Made by a program: the position numbers and the translations under genes. DNA of 15,809 bases from an uncultured Fidelibacterota bacterium (GTDB lineage Bacteria; Marinisomatota; Marinisomatia; Marinisomatales; TCS55), in NCBI GenBank assembly GCA_913046805.1, contig CAJWTA010000019.1, positions 1-15,809 on the forward strand, in the 5' to 3' direction. Under the pieces are notes generated by a model, which saw only the letters and a program-made list of their open reading frames with translations, had not been told where the DNA came from and did not search any database. Positions 1 to 7,339 of the stretch are shown piece by piece (the stretch's first letter is position 1; each line of letters opens with the position of its first letter).

Positions 1-2
1 TT

Positions 3-2207
3 CCTGAATGGGTACTTTCTACAGTAGTTATTCTGCTCCTAATTGGTTTTCCAATTGTAATAATATTTGCATGGATATTTGATGCTACACCAGACGGAAT
101 TAAAATAACCAAACCAAAAAGTAGTCAAAAAGCTTCTCCTTCAAAAGTCTCAACCAACAATGTTCCTTTTTACCTTCAAAAAAGAAACGCATTTTTAGTT
201 TTAGGATTGGTCTTTGGATTGCTGATTGGTAATATAAATTTATTTAAAGGTAATCAGAAAGTAGTCAATTACACTGGTGAAAGAATATCTATTGCTATTG
301 CTGACTTTGAGAACAAAACTAATGATGCCTCTCTAGATGGTCTATCTGGCCTTTTAATCACGTCTTTAGAGCAGTCGGACTATTTATCTGTCCTTACAAG
401 ATCAAGAATGTTTGATATATTGAAGCAAATAGGCAAGCCAAATGCAAAAATAATTGATGAGAAGATAGGATCAGAAATATGCGCTAACGCAAGTATTGGC
501 TCTCTTGTTCTAGCATCAATCATGCAATTTGGAGATCTATACTCTATCGATCTAAAAATATTAGATACAAAATCGAATGAATACATTTTTACAAAAAATG
601 TACAAGCTGATGGGAAAAGAAATATTCCAAACCTTATCGACGATATTTCAAGGTTTACCAGAATAAGTTTAGCTGAAAAGGCTGAAGAAGTTGAAAAAAA
701 TCAGAAGCAAGTAGCCTCCATAACTACTAAAAATCTCGAAGCCTATAAATTTTATGATATAGGTGAAAAAGCTTTATTTTCAGAAGAATGGAGTAAAGCT
801 GAGGAGAACTTTATTAAAGCAATAGAAATTGACTCCAATTTTGCATTGGCGCTTTATCAACTTGCTTACATAAATCAATGGTTTTTTGACAATAAAAAAG
901 CAGATTATTATATTAAAAGAGCAGTAAAAAATATCGATTCTGTACCAGAAAAAGAACGTCTATATATACGCGCACAATCAATAAGTGATTTTTCTTCGAG
1001 AATTCCACTTTATGAAGAAATTTTAGAAAAATTCCCGAATGAAAAACAGGCCTATTTTGAAATTGGTGATATGCTTTTTCATAGTGGACCTGCTTTAGAA
1101 TCTGTTCCATATTTTGAAAAAAGTTTAGAACTCGACCCATCTTATCAAAATGCTATAGATCATTTGGGGTGGATGTATATAGAAATGGACTATGACAAAT
1201 ATTCTGCTTTGTACAAAAGATCCTTGAGTATTTATCCAAACAAGAATAAATATAAAAGATATGAGTTGTATGCAGATTTGTACGCTGGAAAATTTGAAAC
1301 ATATTTTAATCGGCTTCGAATCATTGAAGATAAAGATGTACAGTTTCTAAACACCGATGTGGCATTTGGAGATGGCCATCTTCTTAATGGAAATTATAGT
1401 AAAGCAGAGGAAAGGTATTTAAAATCAATAGAAAGCAAGCAAACTCGCATTGATGGATTTTACAGGTTACGCGACTTGTATACATATAGAGCTGATAGAG
1501 AAAATTTTCAAAAGTATTCAGATTTAATCTTAACTGAGCTTGTTTCAAAAAATGATTACAGGCTTTATTTAAATGAGCTTTCAAGGAGGTCCTATACTTT
1601 GATTAATGTTTTTGATGATTTTGAAAGCGCCAGAAAAATTACGAGTGAAATTAATTTACTCTTTGAAGATAAAACTAAAAATATAGAATTTGATGATTTA
1701 GGAGCGGTGCCACGTTTTTTGCTACTTGAAACTTTAAAAGAATTAAAAGAATGGTCTATTGCAAACGAATATCAAGAGCAATCTTTTCGAAGTTTGAAGT
1801 CTTTAAATATTACCAACAAGGCGTTGAGGCAGAAGCAAAATGGAAATTTGGTTGAATCTATTAATTTTTACGAGGAGTCCTTAAATCTTACATCAGGTTT
1901 TAATTTCCATAAGGCAAGCTATGAATTATCAAAGCTTTACTATAAGATTGGGGACTTTAAAAGAGTGTTGCAAATCAACGATGAATTAAAAAAAATGACA
2001 CACCAAAGCTTTCCTAAATCAAGACAGTTTTTTTATGCGAAATATTTCTTATACTCAGGATTAGCAAATTATAAACTCAAGAACTATCGTTTAGCCAAGT
2101 CTAATCTGGATATTTTTTTAAAAATATATGAACCGGCACCTGAGTCATTAAAATATAAAAAAATGGCGCGTGATGCCATAGCAGATATGAAAAAGTTACG
2201 TTCTTAG
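3..2207 (+). CDS. Membrane-anchored FlgO/TolB-like and TPR protein, 5' partial
   Basis: The frame is open from position 3 to the TAG at 2205-2207, giving 734 visible residues; the N-terminus lies left of the window. The visible start (PEWVLSTVV, then FAWIFDATPDGIK) matches the second half of an N-terminal module found in many cyclase-like and TPR proteins that usually begins with a KRRNV-type motif and a first helix, so roughly 40 residues are missing (family knowledge). Visible residues 4-26 are one transmembrane helix and about 64-82 another. Residues 92-230 resemble a FlgO/TolB-N/CsgG-like domain (ISIAIADFENKTND). From about 245 onward are degenerate TPR units, for example AEENFIKAIEIDSNFALALY. 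A TTG at 207 lies inside the second helix and is not a credible start. Likely a membrane-bound scaffold or sensor with its TPR part outside the cytoplasm; I see no catalytic domain. The specific role is unknown. Confidence 0.82.
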   Translation, partial: PEWVLSTVVILLLIGFPIVIIFAWIFDATPDGIKITKPKSSQKASPSKVSTNNVPFYLQKRNAFLVLGLVFGLLIGNINLFKGNQKVVNYTGERISIAIADFENKTNDASLDGLSGLLITSLEQSDYLSVLTRSRMFDILKQIGKPNAKIIDEKIGSEICANASIGSLVLASIMQFGDLYSIDLKILDTKSNEYIFTKNVQADGKRNIPNLIDDISRFTRISLAEKAEEVEKNQKQVASITTKNLEAYKFYDIGEKALFSEEWSKAEENFIKAIEIDSNFALALYQLAYINQWFFDNKKADYYIKRAVKNIDSVPEKERLYIRAQSISDFSSRIPLYEEILEKFPNEKQAYFEIGDMLFHSGPALESVPYFEKSLELDPSYQNAIDHLGWMYIEMDYDKYSALYKRSLSIYPNKNKYKRYELYADLYAGKFETYFNRLRIIEDKDVQFLNTDVAFGDGHLLNGNYSKAEERYLKSIESKQTRIDGFYRLRDLYTYRADRENFQKYSDLILTELVSKNDYRLYLNELSRRSYTLINVFDDFESARKITSEINLLFEDKTKNIEFDDLGAVPRFLLLETLKELKEWSIANEYQEQSFRSLKSLNITNKALRQKQNGNLVESINFYEESLNLTSGFNFHKASYELSKLYYKIGDFKRVLQINDELKKMTHQSFPKSRQFFYAKYFLYSGLANYKLKNYRLAKSNLDIFLKIYEPAPESLKYKKMARDAIADMKKLRS

Positions 2208-2680
2208 CGAAGATCTTTTTCTAAAAATATTCTATTTCCAGATTCTTCTTTTTCAACAAAACCTGAATTAATATAAAGCTCTCGTGAAGATTTATCTTTA
2301 TTCATGGCAGTTATTGTGATGGTTTTGATTTTATTTTTGACAGAAAGATCTTGAATGTAATTAATAATTTTATTTCTATATCCATTTCCTCTATGATTAG
2401 GATCAAGAAATATCTGTGCTATGTGAGCTTTGGAATCTTTTTCTAGAAACTTTACTCCAACGTAACCTATGATCCAATCATCTTTAGTTAAAACTAAAGT
2501 TTGAATTTTATTTATTTTGTAGTTTATGTTGATCCATTTTTTCATATCAAATGGGTAGCGCATCTCTGAATCTGTAAAATTGAGCTCTTTAGGATTTGCA
2601 AACCAATTTTTTAAAGCGGATTCAAGCTTTCTGAGATCATTGAGATTATCGTAGTTAAGTTCTTTAATTGATAGCGACAC
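2204..2680 (-). CDS. GNAT-family N-acetyltransferase
   Basis: A 158-residue protein, the usual size for a single-domain GNAT enzyme, which transfers an acetyl group from acetyl-CoA to an amine. The acetyl-CoA binding motif A is visible as IAQIFLDPNHRGNGYRNKI at about residues 87-105, with the R/Q-x-x-G-x-G/A signature represented by HRGNGY. The following strand (IKTITITAMNKD) and the C-terminal ELYINSGFVEKE, a classic motif B with the Y-x-x-x-GF element, support the fold. The start is GTG at 2678-2680; no good Shine-Dalgarno lies upstream. The stop overlaps the convergent TPR gene by 4 nt. It is the only leftward gene here and is separated by 54 nt from the divergent OB/HD gene. The substrate cannot be predicted; protein, antibiotic or small-amine acetylation are all possible. 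Confidence 0.85.
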   Translation of the reverse strand: MSLSIKELNYDNLNDLRKLESALKNWFANPKELNFTDSEMRYPFDMKKWININYKINKIQTLVLTKDDWIIGYVGVKFLEKDSKAHIAQIFLDPNHRGNGYRNKIINYIQDLSVKNKIKTITITAMNKDKSSRELYINSGFVEKEESGNRIFLEKDLR

Positions 2681-2734
2681 GTGTATTTGTAAATATTATT
2701 ATTGTTGTAACTTTAGGTAGCAAATATAGTCACA

Positions 2735-3688
2735 ATGAAGAACATAATTCCCATTTCAAAATTTAAAGAAGGCCATGTTGTTCAAGGTTTTTATTTATGC
2801 CTTGAAAAAAAATTGCGACACACAAGAGCAGGGGATTTATATATTGATATTGTTCTAAGGGATCGAACGGGCCAGATTCAAGCTAAGATTTGGAACAAAG
2901 TAAAAGAATACGATGCTAAGTTTTCTGCGGGTGATGCCGTGGCCGTTAAAGGGTCAGTAGAAACTTTTATTGATGAATTTCAGTTAGTAATACAGCGCAT
3001 TAATAAGGCTACACTACAGCGATATTCAAGATATGGATTTGACCCAGCATTAATCGTTCCAACGTCTCGATTTGATGAAAAAAAAATGTGGAATGAGGTT
3101 ATAAAAACCATTAGAACGATAAAAAATCCTCATATAAAAAAACTTATTTATAGTATTTACTCATCCAATAAAAAAAAGCTAATTAAGCACCCATCAACTA
3201 TTTTACATCAATATAGTTACCGCTCTGGTTTTTTAGAACAAGCACTATCGCTTTCAAAAATTGGAAAATTTTTAGCAAATCATTATCGAGTTGATGCTGA
3301 TTTGGTCCTTGCGGGCGTATTCCTTTTTGACATAGGTAAATTAGATGCGATTGAGTCGAATTATAAATCAAACCTATCAAAAGCGGGAAATCTTCTTGGG
3401 CACGTTGCCCTTGGAAGAGATACGATCATAGCAGCATCGAAGAAGATTAGAAAATTCCCCGGAGAATTGCTGCTTCAAATAGAGCACATAATGTTGACTC
3501 AGCAAGACTACAGTGAGGGAAAAAAGCAAATAAATCCCATGTTTAAAGAAGCGCTAATAGTTTCAATGATCACAAGTTTAGACAGTAGAATGAGCATCAT
3601 GAAAAAAATTATCGAAGAGGATAAAGATGACGATGACTTTACGTCCCAATACAACTTTTTTAAAACCACTATCTATAAAAAAAGCTAG
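2735..3688 (+). CDS. YhaM-like OB-fold/HD-domain protein with degenerate HD site
   Basis: 317 residues, close to the length of Firmicute YhaM (a 3'-5' exoribonuclease). Residues about 10-92 form an OB-fold (DIVLRDRTGQIQAKIWNK), and about 150-290 resemble an HD domain. The family metal ligands are mostly missing: the LEH histidine is Q169 (GFLEQALSL), the HD pair is F198-D199 (FLFDIGKLD), and the later HH is Q256-Q257 (MLTQQD). H223, H251 and D283 remain. Fold assignment rests on these aligned landmarks. I infer a nucleic-acid-binding protein whose hydrolase activity is weak or lost. The ATG at 2735 is preceded by a weak AGGTAG at 2715-2720. A loose promoter-like pair, TTGTTG (2702-2707) and TATAGT (2725-2730) with a 17-nt spacer, would start transcription almost at the ATG. 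Its stop codon touches the next gene's ATG. Confidence 0.78.
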   Translation: MKNIIPISKFKEGHVVQGFYLCLEKKLRHTRAGDLYIDIVLRDRTGQIQAKIWNKVKEYDAKFSAGDAVAVKGSVETFIDEFQLVIQRINKATLQRYSRYGFDPALIVPTSRFDEKKMWNEVIKTIRTIKNPHIKKLIYSIYSSNKKKLIKHPSTILHQYSYRSGFLEQALSLSKIGKFLANHYRVDADLVLAGVFLFDIGKLDAIESNYKSNLSKAGNLLGHVALGRDTIIAASKKIRKFPGELLLQIEHIMLTQQDYSEGKKQINPMFKEALIVSMITSLDSRMSIMKKIIEEDKDDDDFTSQYNFFKTTIYKKS

Positions 3689-4213
3689 ATGGAATTAGTT
3701 AATCTGGTCCGCGCATCAATCTTTTGCGCAATGGCTATCGCAATGGGGTATTCTTTGATGATGGTTCCCAACATTGAATTAATAACTGTAATAATATTTT
3801 TATCAGGAATCATTTTAAATTTATGGTGGGGTGCATTGGTGGGCCTAGTTGCAATGGGAATTTATTCTGGATTAAATCCTATTGGGTCAGGCCTCAGCTT
3901 TCCTCCTTTATTTTTTGCTCAAATAATCGGCATGGCTCTGTGTGGTATTATTGGTGGTCTACTAAGACCTTTGTTCTTTGTAAGAAAATACAATTTTTCA
4001 AGACTACTATTGTTAGGCTTAACAGGTTTTTTGGTCACCTTCATTTATGATATTCTTACATTAATATCGTACCCTCTTTTCTCTGGTTTAGGTTATGCAG
4101 GTATTGTAGCATCATTAATTAAAGGATTAGGCTTTACGCTACTTCATGAAATATCAAATATCTTTATTTTTTTAATAACTGTTCCTAGGGTAGTTCAATT
4201 TTTAAAAAAATAA
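3689..4213 (+). CDS. Predicted ECF-transporter S component-like membrane protein
   Basis: A 174-residue very hydrophobic protein with about six membrane helices (roughly residues 8-25, 31-48, 49-62, 72-95, 104-127 and 136-166). The pattern of a first helix followed by VPNIELITVIIFLSGIILN, a WWGALVGLVAMGIYSGLNP loop-helix and FAQIIGMALCGIIGGLLRP resembles the substrate-binding S components of energy-coupling-factor vitamin transporters; this is recognition of style and motifs, not proof. S components bind a vitamin or its precursor in the inner membrane and work with EcfT and the ATPases EcfA/A', none of which is in this window. The ATG immediately follows the upstream TAG, without a Shine-Dalgarno sequence, which suggests translational coupling. 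The end of the gene overlaps the frame of the outer-membrane barrel downstream. Substrate unknown; a small non-ECF integral membrane protein is the alternative. Confidence 0.65.
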   Translation: MELVNLVRASIFCAMAIAMGYSLMMVPNIELITVIIFLSGIILNLWWGALVGLVAMGIYSGLNPIGSGLSFPPLFFAQIIGMALCGIIGGLLRPLFFVRKYNFSRLLLLGLTGFLVTFIYDILTLISYPLFSGLGYAGIVASLIKGLGFTLLHEISNIFIFLITVPRVVQFLKK

Positions 4214-5781
4214 ACATTATTCCGATCTTCAGCTTAGTTGCAAATTTTACTTTTTCACAAAATACCGTTATTGTTCCCTTTGATTGGTCGGGACATAATG
4301 GGATTTTTGTAAAAGAGGGAAATCTTTTTTCAAATCAAAGTTGGTATTCGGGCGTTTTAGCTTTCGATGGCACATATGCATCATATCCAATGAGATACGG
4401 AGGACATTCTTCAAATGCAGAAATTATTGAAATTGGACAAATGCCCAAGTTTCGCTCTCTTCCTGATTCGATCAAAGTAAATAGTTTTTTTGATTACTAT
4501 AGAGGTGACTATGGCTTAGATATCCTAGATCTTGGAATACGATATAACACTAAAAATCAGATAATAAATGTTAGCGGTTTTAAGCGATCAGCTCAAGGAA
4601 ATTATGGTCATTACATCCACCCAACAAAGAACTCTGGACCCATTCACCAATCTTACAGAATTGATTATTCAAAAAAAAATGTCAATGACAGGATTGAGGT
4701 TTCAGCGGCAAGATTTATATCTTCAAGCGGAGTACCTGATGTTGCACAAAACGGTTTCGAAAATGATAATATTGTAAGCAGTGGAATTAAATACGAAAAA
4801 AATTTTCAAAATTGGAAAATGAATAGCTATTTAAGTCAGTTTGTTCAAAATCGAAACTTAATGCACTCATTGTCTGGAGATTCAATATCAAGATTCATTA
4901 ATAGAAATCAGTTAGAATTACAGTTAACAAACTTAGATGGTTATGAATTTGGGGTTATTCAAAAGTCTCAACTATTCAATGGTGGCAGCAATTTAAGATC
5001 CATTGCTATATCGAGTTTTTATGTTCAAAAATACTTCACAGATTTATCAATAATGACCGGTATTCAATTATCCAATAATGAAATTTATCAGCCATATACT
5101 TTTTTAGTTAACTATCAAAACAACTCCAACATTGGTGAATTTAATTTATCGGTTTCAAGTGAAGCTCAACCAGCACATCCAGATGTAAATAAATCCTTTT
5201 ATAACGAACTTGAAACAAAGCAGAAGTCGTTCATTAGTTATAAAATTTTAAGAAATAAATTATCATTAGATAGTTATTTTTCTGCTTTAAGGATAAGTGC
5301 AAAAAATCTTTATAACTACAGCATAAACTTGTTTGGTTTTAATTTAGTGTATAGATTTAATAGATCTTGGAGCATTTATAGCAAATCTATTTTGCCAGCC
5401 ATCTCAACAGAAGAAAACGTTTTTGGATCTATTTATAATACTGGGCTAAAAGGTGGATTCTCAATATTTCAAAAAAACATGCATATAAATTTTCACATCT
5501 GGCAAGACAGTTTTACAAATAAAAAGAATAGTTTTTCTTATGATCCTTTTCTTCAATATTATAGTCGAAGCAGGGAAGCTGACTTTGAAATTGGTAATCG
5601 TAACCTGATACATTTTGAAGTAAAATCAAATATTTCAGGAGTATTATTGCACTACAGAGTGTATAATTTACTCAATGCTCTTGGAATTGATAATACAGAC
5701 AGTTTTTTTAAACCTAATGCAATTTACCCAGAACTTGGACGGATGATACAATTTGGAGTAACGTGGCATTTTGACAATTAA
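4198..5781 (+). CDS. Predicted outer-membrane beta-barrel protein, non-canonical start
   Basis: The frame is open from just after a stop at 4186-4188. The first ATG is at 4390, but the 64 codons before it are clearly coding: they read KKINIIPIFSLVANFTFSQ, a typical signal peptide with cleavage near the final S-Q, followed by a mature start NTVIVPFDWSGHNG. No ATG, GTG or TTG exists between 4189 and 4389. I place the start at ATT 4198, with AGGG at 4187-4190 seven bases upstream; ATA 4210, or frameshifting from the preceding gene, are alternatives. The mature protein, about 500 residues, consists of alternating amphipathic strands rich in Tyr, Asn and Ser, and ends in a strand RMIQFGVTWHFDN typical of outer-membrane barrels. 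A C-terminal YNLLNALG resembles TonB-receptor barrels, but there is no room for a plug domain. Cargo unknown; pairing with the S-component-like gene suggests nutrient uptake. Confidence 0.72.
   Translation: MFKKINIIPIFSLVANFTFSQNTVIVPFDWSGHNGIFVKEGNLFSNQSWYSGVLAFDGTYASYPMRYGGHSSNAEIIEIGQMPKFRSLPDSIKVNSFFDYYRGDYGLDILDLGIRYNTKNQIINVSGFKRSAQGNYGHYIHPTKNSGPIHQSYRIDYSKKNVNDRIEVSAARFISSSGVPDVAQNGFENDNIVSSGIKYEKNFQNWKMNSYLSQFVQNRNLMHSLSGDSISRFINRNQLELQLTNLDGYEFGVIQKSQLFNGGSNLRSIAISSFYVQKYFTDLSIMTGIQLSNNEIYQPYTFLVNYQNNSNIGEFNLSVSSEAQPAHPDVNKSFYNELETKQKSFISYKILRNKLSLDSYFSALRISAKNLYNYSINLFGFNLVYRFNRSWSIYSKSILPAISTEENVFGSIYNTGLKGGFSIFQKNMHINFHIWQDSFTNKKNSFSYDPFLQYYSRSREADFEIGNRNLIHFEVKSNISGVLLHYRVYNLLNALGIDNTDSFFKPNAIYPELGRMIQFGVTWHFDN
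4201..4207 (+). other. Candidate -1 slippery heptamer T TTA AAA
   Basis: In the frame of the upstream membrane-protein gene the codons read TTT TTA AAA AAA TAA. The heptamer T TTA AAA at 4201-4207 fits the X XXY YYZ rule for -1 frameshifting, and a slip here would lead directly into the barrel frame (AAA ATA AAC and onward), bypassing the TAA at 4211-4213. Such heptamers are common by chance in AT-rich DNA, and I did not find a convincing stimulatory stem-loop just downstream, so this is a candidate only. Confidence 0.25.
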
Positions 5782-5798
5782 ATCATATCAACTAAATC
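5771..5798 (+). promoter_or_regulatory. Possible promoter before the HNH-trpS-scpAB block
   Basis: A perfect TTGACA (5771-5776) sits at the very end of the barrel gene, followed after 16 nt by TAAATC (5793-5798), which matches a TATAAT box only at 3 of 6 positions. Transcription would begin near 5805, about 24 nt before the HNH gene ATG. A second TTGAC-containing element, TTGACT, lies at 5808-5813 without a fitting -10. This is the first gap of any size (47 nt) after the S-component/barrel pair, which fits an operon boundary, but the -10 match is weak. Confidence 0.25.
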
Positions 5799-5828
5799 GT
5801 TCTGAGATTGACTTCAATTAAGTAAATT

Positions 5829-6371
5829 ATGCCTATGAATTCATCTTATAATGCTTCATCTGTTTTAAATAGATCCGTATTGGTTCTTAATACAAATTAC
5901 GCCCCGATGGATATTTGTACCGCTAAAAGAGCAATTTGCCTCTATTTCAATGAGAAGGTTGATATATTAGAATCTTATAAGGAGGATATTCATTCTCCAT
6001 CAACCACTCTCAGCTTACCGAGCATTGTTCGTTTAAAAGATTTTGTCAAAAATCATACGATGGATGTTATCTTAACCAGGAAGAATCTATTGGTTCGCGA
6101 TAACTCTGAATGTCAATATTGTGGTTCCAAGAAAACGCCCTTAACAATGGATCACGTTAAGCCAAAAAACCAAGGAGGATTGGATACCTGGGAAAATCTG
6201 GTAGCTGCTTGTCAACCGTGTAATAGAAAAAAGGGAAACAGAACTCCAGAAGAGGCCAAAATGCCTTTGAAAAAAATTCCAAGGAAGCCAAACAAAATAC
6301 ACTACTTTCAGCAGTTTATATCGGATCACCAGGGCGCATGGAAGCCTTATTTATTTATGGAGGCTTTTTGA
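5829..6371 (+). CDS. HNH endonuclease family protein
   Basis: 180 residues. The C-terminal half carries a complete HNH (beta-beta-alpha-metal) domain: structural zinc cysteines C95-x-x-C98 (CQYCG) and C128-x-x-C131 (CQPCNRKKGN), the catalytic D108-H109 in MDHVKPK, and the central Asn region GGLDTWENLVAAC. The N-terminal part (VLNRSVLVLNTNYAPMDICTAKRAI) is the conserved leader of a widespread family of small chromosomal HNH proteins. HNH domains cut or nick DNA using a divalent metal; the biological target of this family is not known to me. All active-site residues are present, so it is likely active. ATG 5829 is close behind an in-frame TAA (5823-5825); ATG 5835 is an equally possible start, and neither has a Shine-Dalgarno. 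Its last codons contain the ribosome-binding site and TTG start of trpS, so the two are translationally linked. Confidence 0.88.
   Translation: MPMNSSYNASSVLNRSVLVLNTNYAPMDICTAKRAICLYFNEKVDILESYKEDIHSPSTTLSLPSIVRLKDFVKNHTMDVILTRKNLLVRDNSECQYCGSKKTPLTMDHVKPKNQGGLDTWENLVAACQPCNRKKGNRTPEEAKMPLKKIPRKPNKIHYFQQFISDHQGAWKPYLFMEAF
6359..6363 (+). promoter_or_regulatory. Shine-Dalgarno GGAGG for trpS
   Basis: GGAGG lies 4 nt before the TTG at 6368, inside the 3' end of the HNH gene. It is the clearest Shine-Dalgarno in the window and supports TTG 6368 over the upstream ATG 6338 as the trpS start. Confidence 0.6.
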
Positions 6372-7339
6372 AAAGAGTACTAAGCGGTATTCAACCGTCT
6401 GGCAATCTTCATTTGGGTAATTACTTTGGAATGATGTCCCGAATGATTCGTTATCAAGAAAATAATGATCTATTTTGCTTTATCGTTAATTATCATGCAT
6501 TGACCACAGTTAAAGATAAAGATTTTTTGAGAGATAATACTGTTCAGGCAGCTGTTGATTTTTTTGCACTGGGTCTTGACCCTGATAAATCAACTTTTTG
6601 GATACAAAGCGATGTTCCTCAAGTGTGTGAGTCTACATGGTTATTATCGAACGTAACAAATGTAGGGATGCTTGAAAGGGCGACATCATATAAAGATAAA
6701 TTATCAAAAGGTATACCTGCGAATGTGGGGTTGTATTCTTATCCAATCTTAATGGCATCTGATATTTTACTTTTTGGAGGTGAAATTGTCCCTGTTGGCA
6801 AAGATCAAAAACAGCACATTGAAATGACCAGGGATATTGCTGAAAAATTCAATCAACAATACGGAGAAATATTTTTGATTCCTGATCCAGATATCGACAA
6901 GACGTCTCAATTAGTTCCAGGCATTGATGGTCAAAAAATGAGTAAATCCTATAACAACACTATCCCCATATTTGGCGATGAAAAAGTTATTAGAAAAAAG
7001 TTCATGTCTATTATCACAGACTCTGCAGATGTCGATGAGCCTAAAGACATTAACACCCCAATCTTTCAATTATATTCACTTTTCATATCTGAAGAAAAAC
7101 AGCAAGAACTAAAGGAAAGATTTTTACAGCCAGGATTAAGGTATGGTGATCTAAAAAATGAATTTTTTGAATGTTTTTGGGAGTACTTCAAGCCATTTCG
7201 AGAGAAAAGAGATTATCTGAACAGCCACATGGACTATGTTTTTAATTGCTTGGATGCTGGTGCAAAAAAAGCTGGCAATGTTGCGGATGACTATCTTTTG
7301 AGAGCAAAATCGGCAATGGGGTTAAATTATAAGAATTAG
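6368..7339 (+). CDS. trpS: Tryptophan--tRNA ligase
   Basis: Charges tRNA-Trp with tryptophan at the expense of ATP; a class Ic aminoacyl-tRNA synthetase. With the TTG start at 6368 the protein is 323 residues and begins MKRVLSGIQPSGNLHLGNYFG, exactly the family N-terminus. An ATG at 6338 would add ten residues not typical of the family. The HIGH-type signature is H15-LGN18, and the KMSKS loop is K190-S194 (GQKMSKSYNN). Other family marks are the tryptophan-pocket region LYSYPILMASDILLFGGEIVPVGKDQKQH (split here for reference: residues around 118-146) and the C-terminal helices with the anticodon-binding region. The start shares 4 nt (TTGA) with the HNH stop, and GGAGG precedes it. Its TAG abuts the ATG of scpA. 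Everything needed for function is present. The TTG start may lower expression. Confidence 0.97.
   Translation: MKRVLSGIQPSGNLHLGNYFGMMSRMIRYQENNDLFCFIVNYHALTTVKDKDFLRDNTVQAAVDFFALGLDPDKSTFWIQSDVPQVCESTWLLSNVTNVGMLERATSYKDKLSKGIPANVGLYSYPILMASDILLFGGEIVPVGKDQKQHIEMTRDIAEKFNQQYGEIFLIPDPDIDKTSQLVPGIDGQKMSKSYNNTIPIFGDEKVIRKKFMSIITDSADVDEPKDINTPIFQLYSLFISEEKQQELKERFLQPGLRYGDLKNEFFECFWEYFKPFREKRDYLNSHMDYVFNCLDAGAKKAGNVADDYLLRAKSAMGLNYKN

Noticed and set aside
207..2207. TTG at 207 as the start of the TPR protein
   Set aside because: The frame is open to the left edge, and the residues before 207 match a known N-terminal module; 207 falls inside a membrane helix.
2205..2260. Intrinsic terminator between the convergent TPR and GNAT genes
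   Set aside because: The A/T runs are present but no clean GC-containing stem could be formed; GAAGATC and GATTCTTC pair imperfectly and are too far apart.
4390..5781. ATG 4390 as the start of the barrel gene
   Set aside because: It would discard a clear signal peptide and about 45 mature residues, leaving an outer-membrane protein without an export signal.
5771..5820. TTGAC...AATTAA direct repeats in the barrel-HNH gap as an operator
   Set aside because: The two copies differ by inserted bases and are simple AT-rich sequence; the evidence is not better than chance.
6338..7339. ATG 6338 as the trpS start
   Set aside because: It adds ten residues foreign to the family, while TTG 6368 gives the exact family N-terminus, a GGAGG site and the TTGA overlap.
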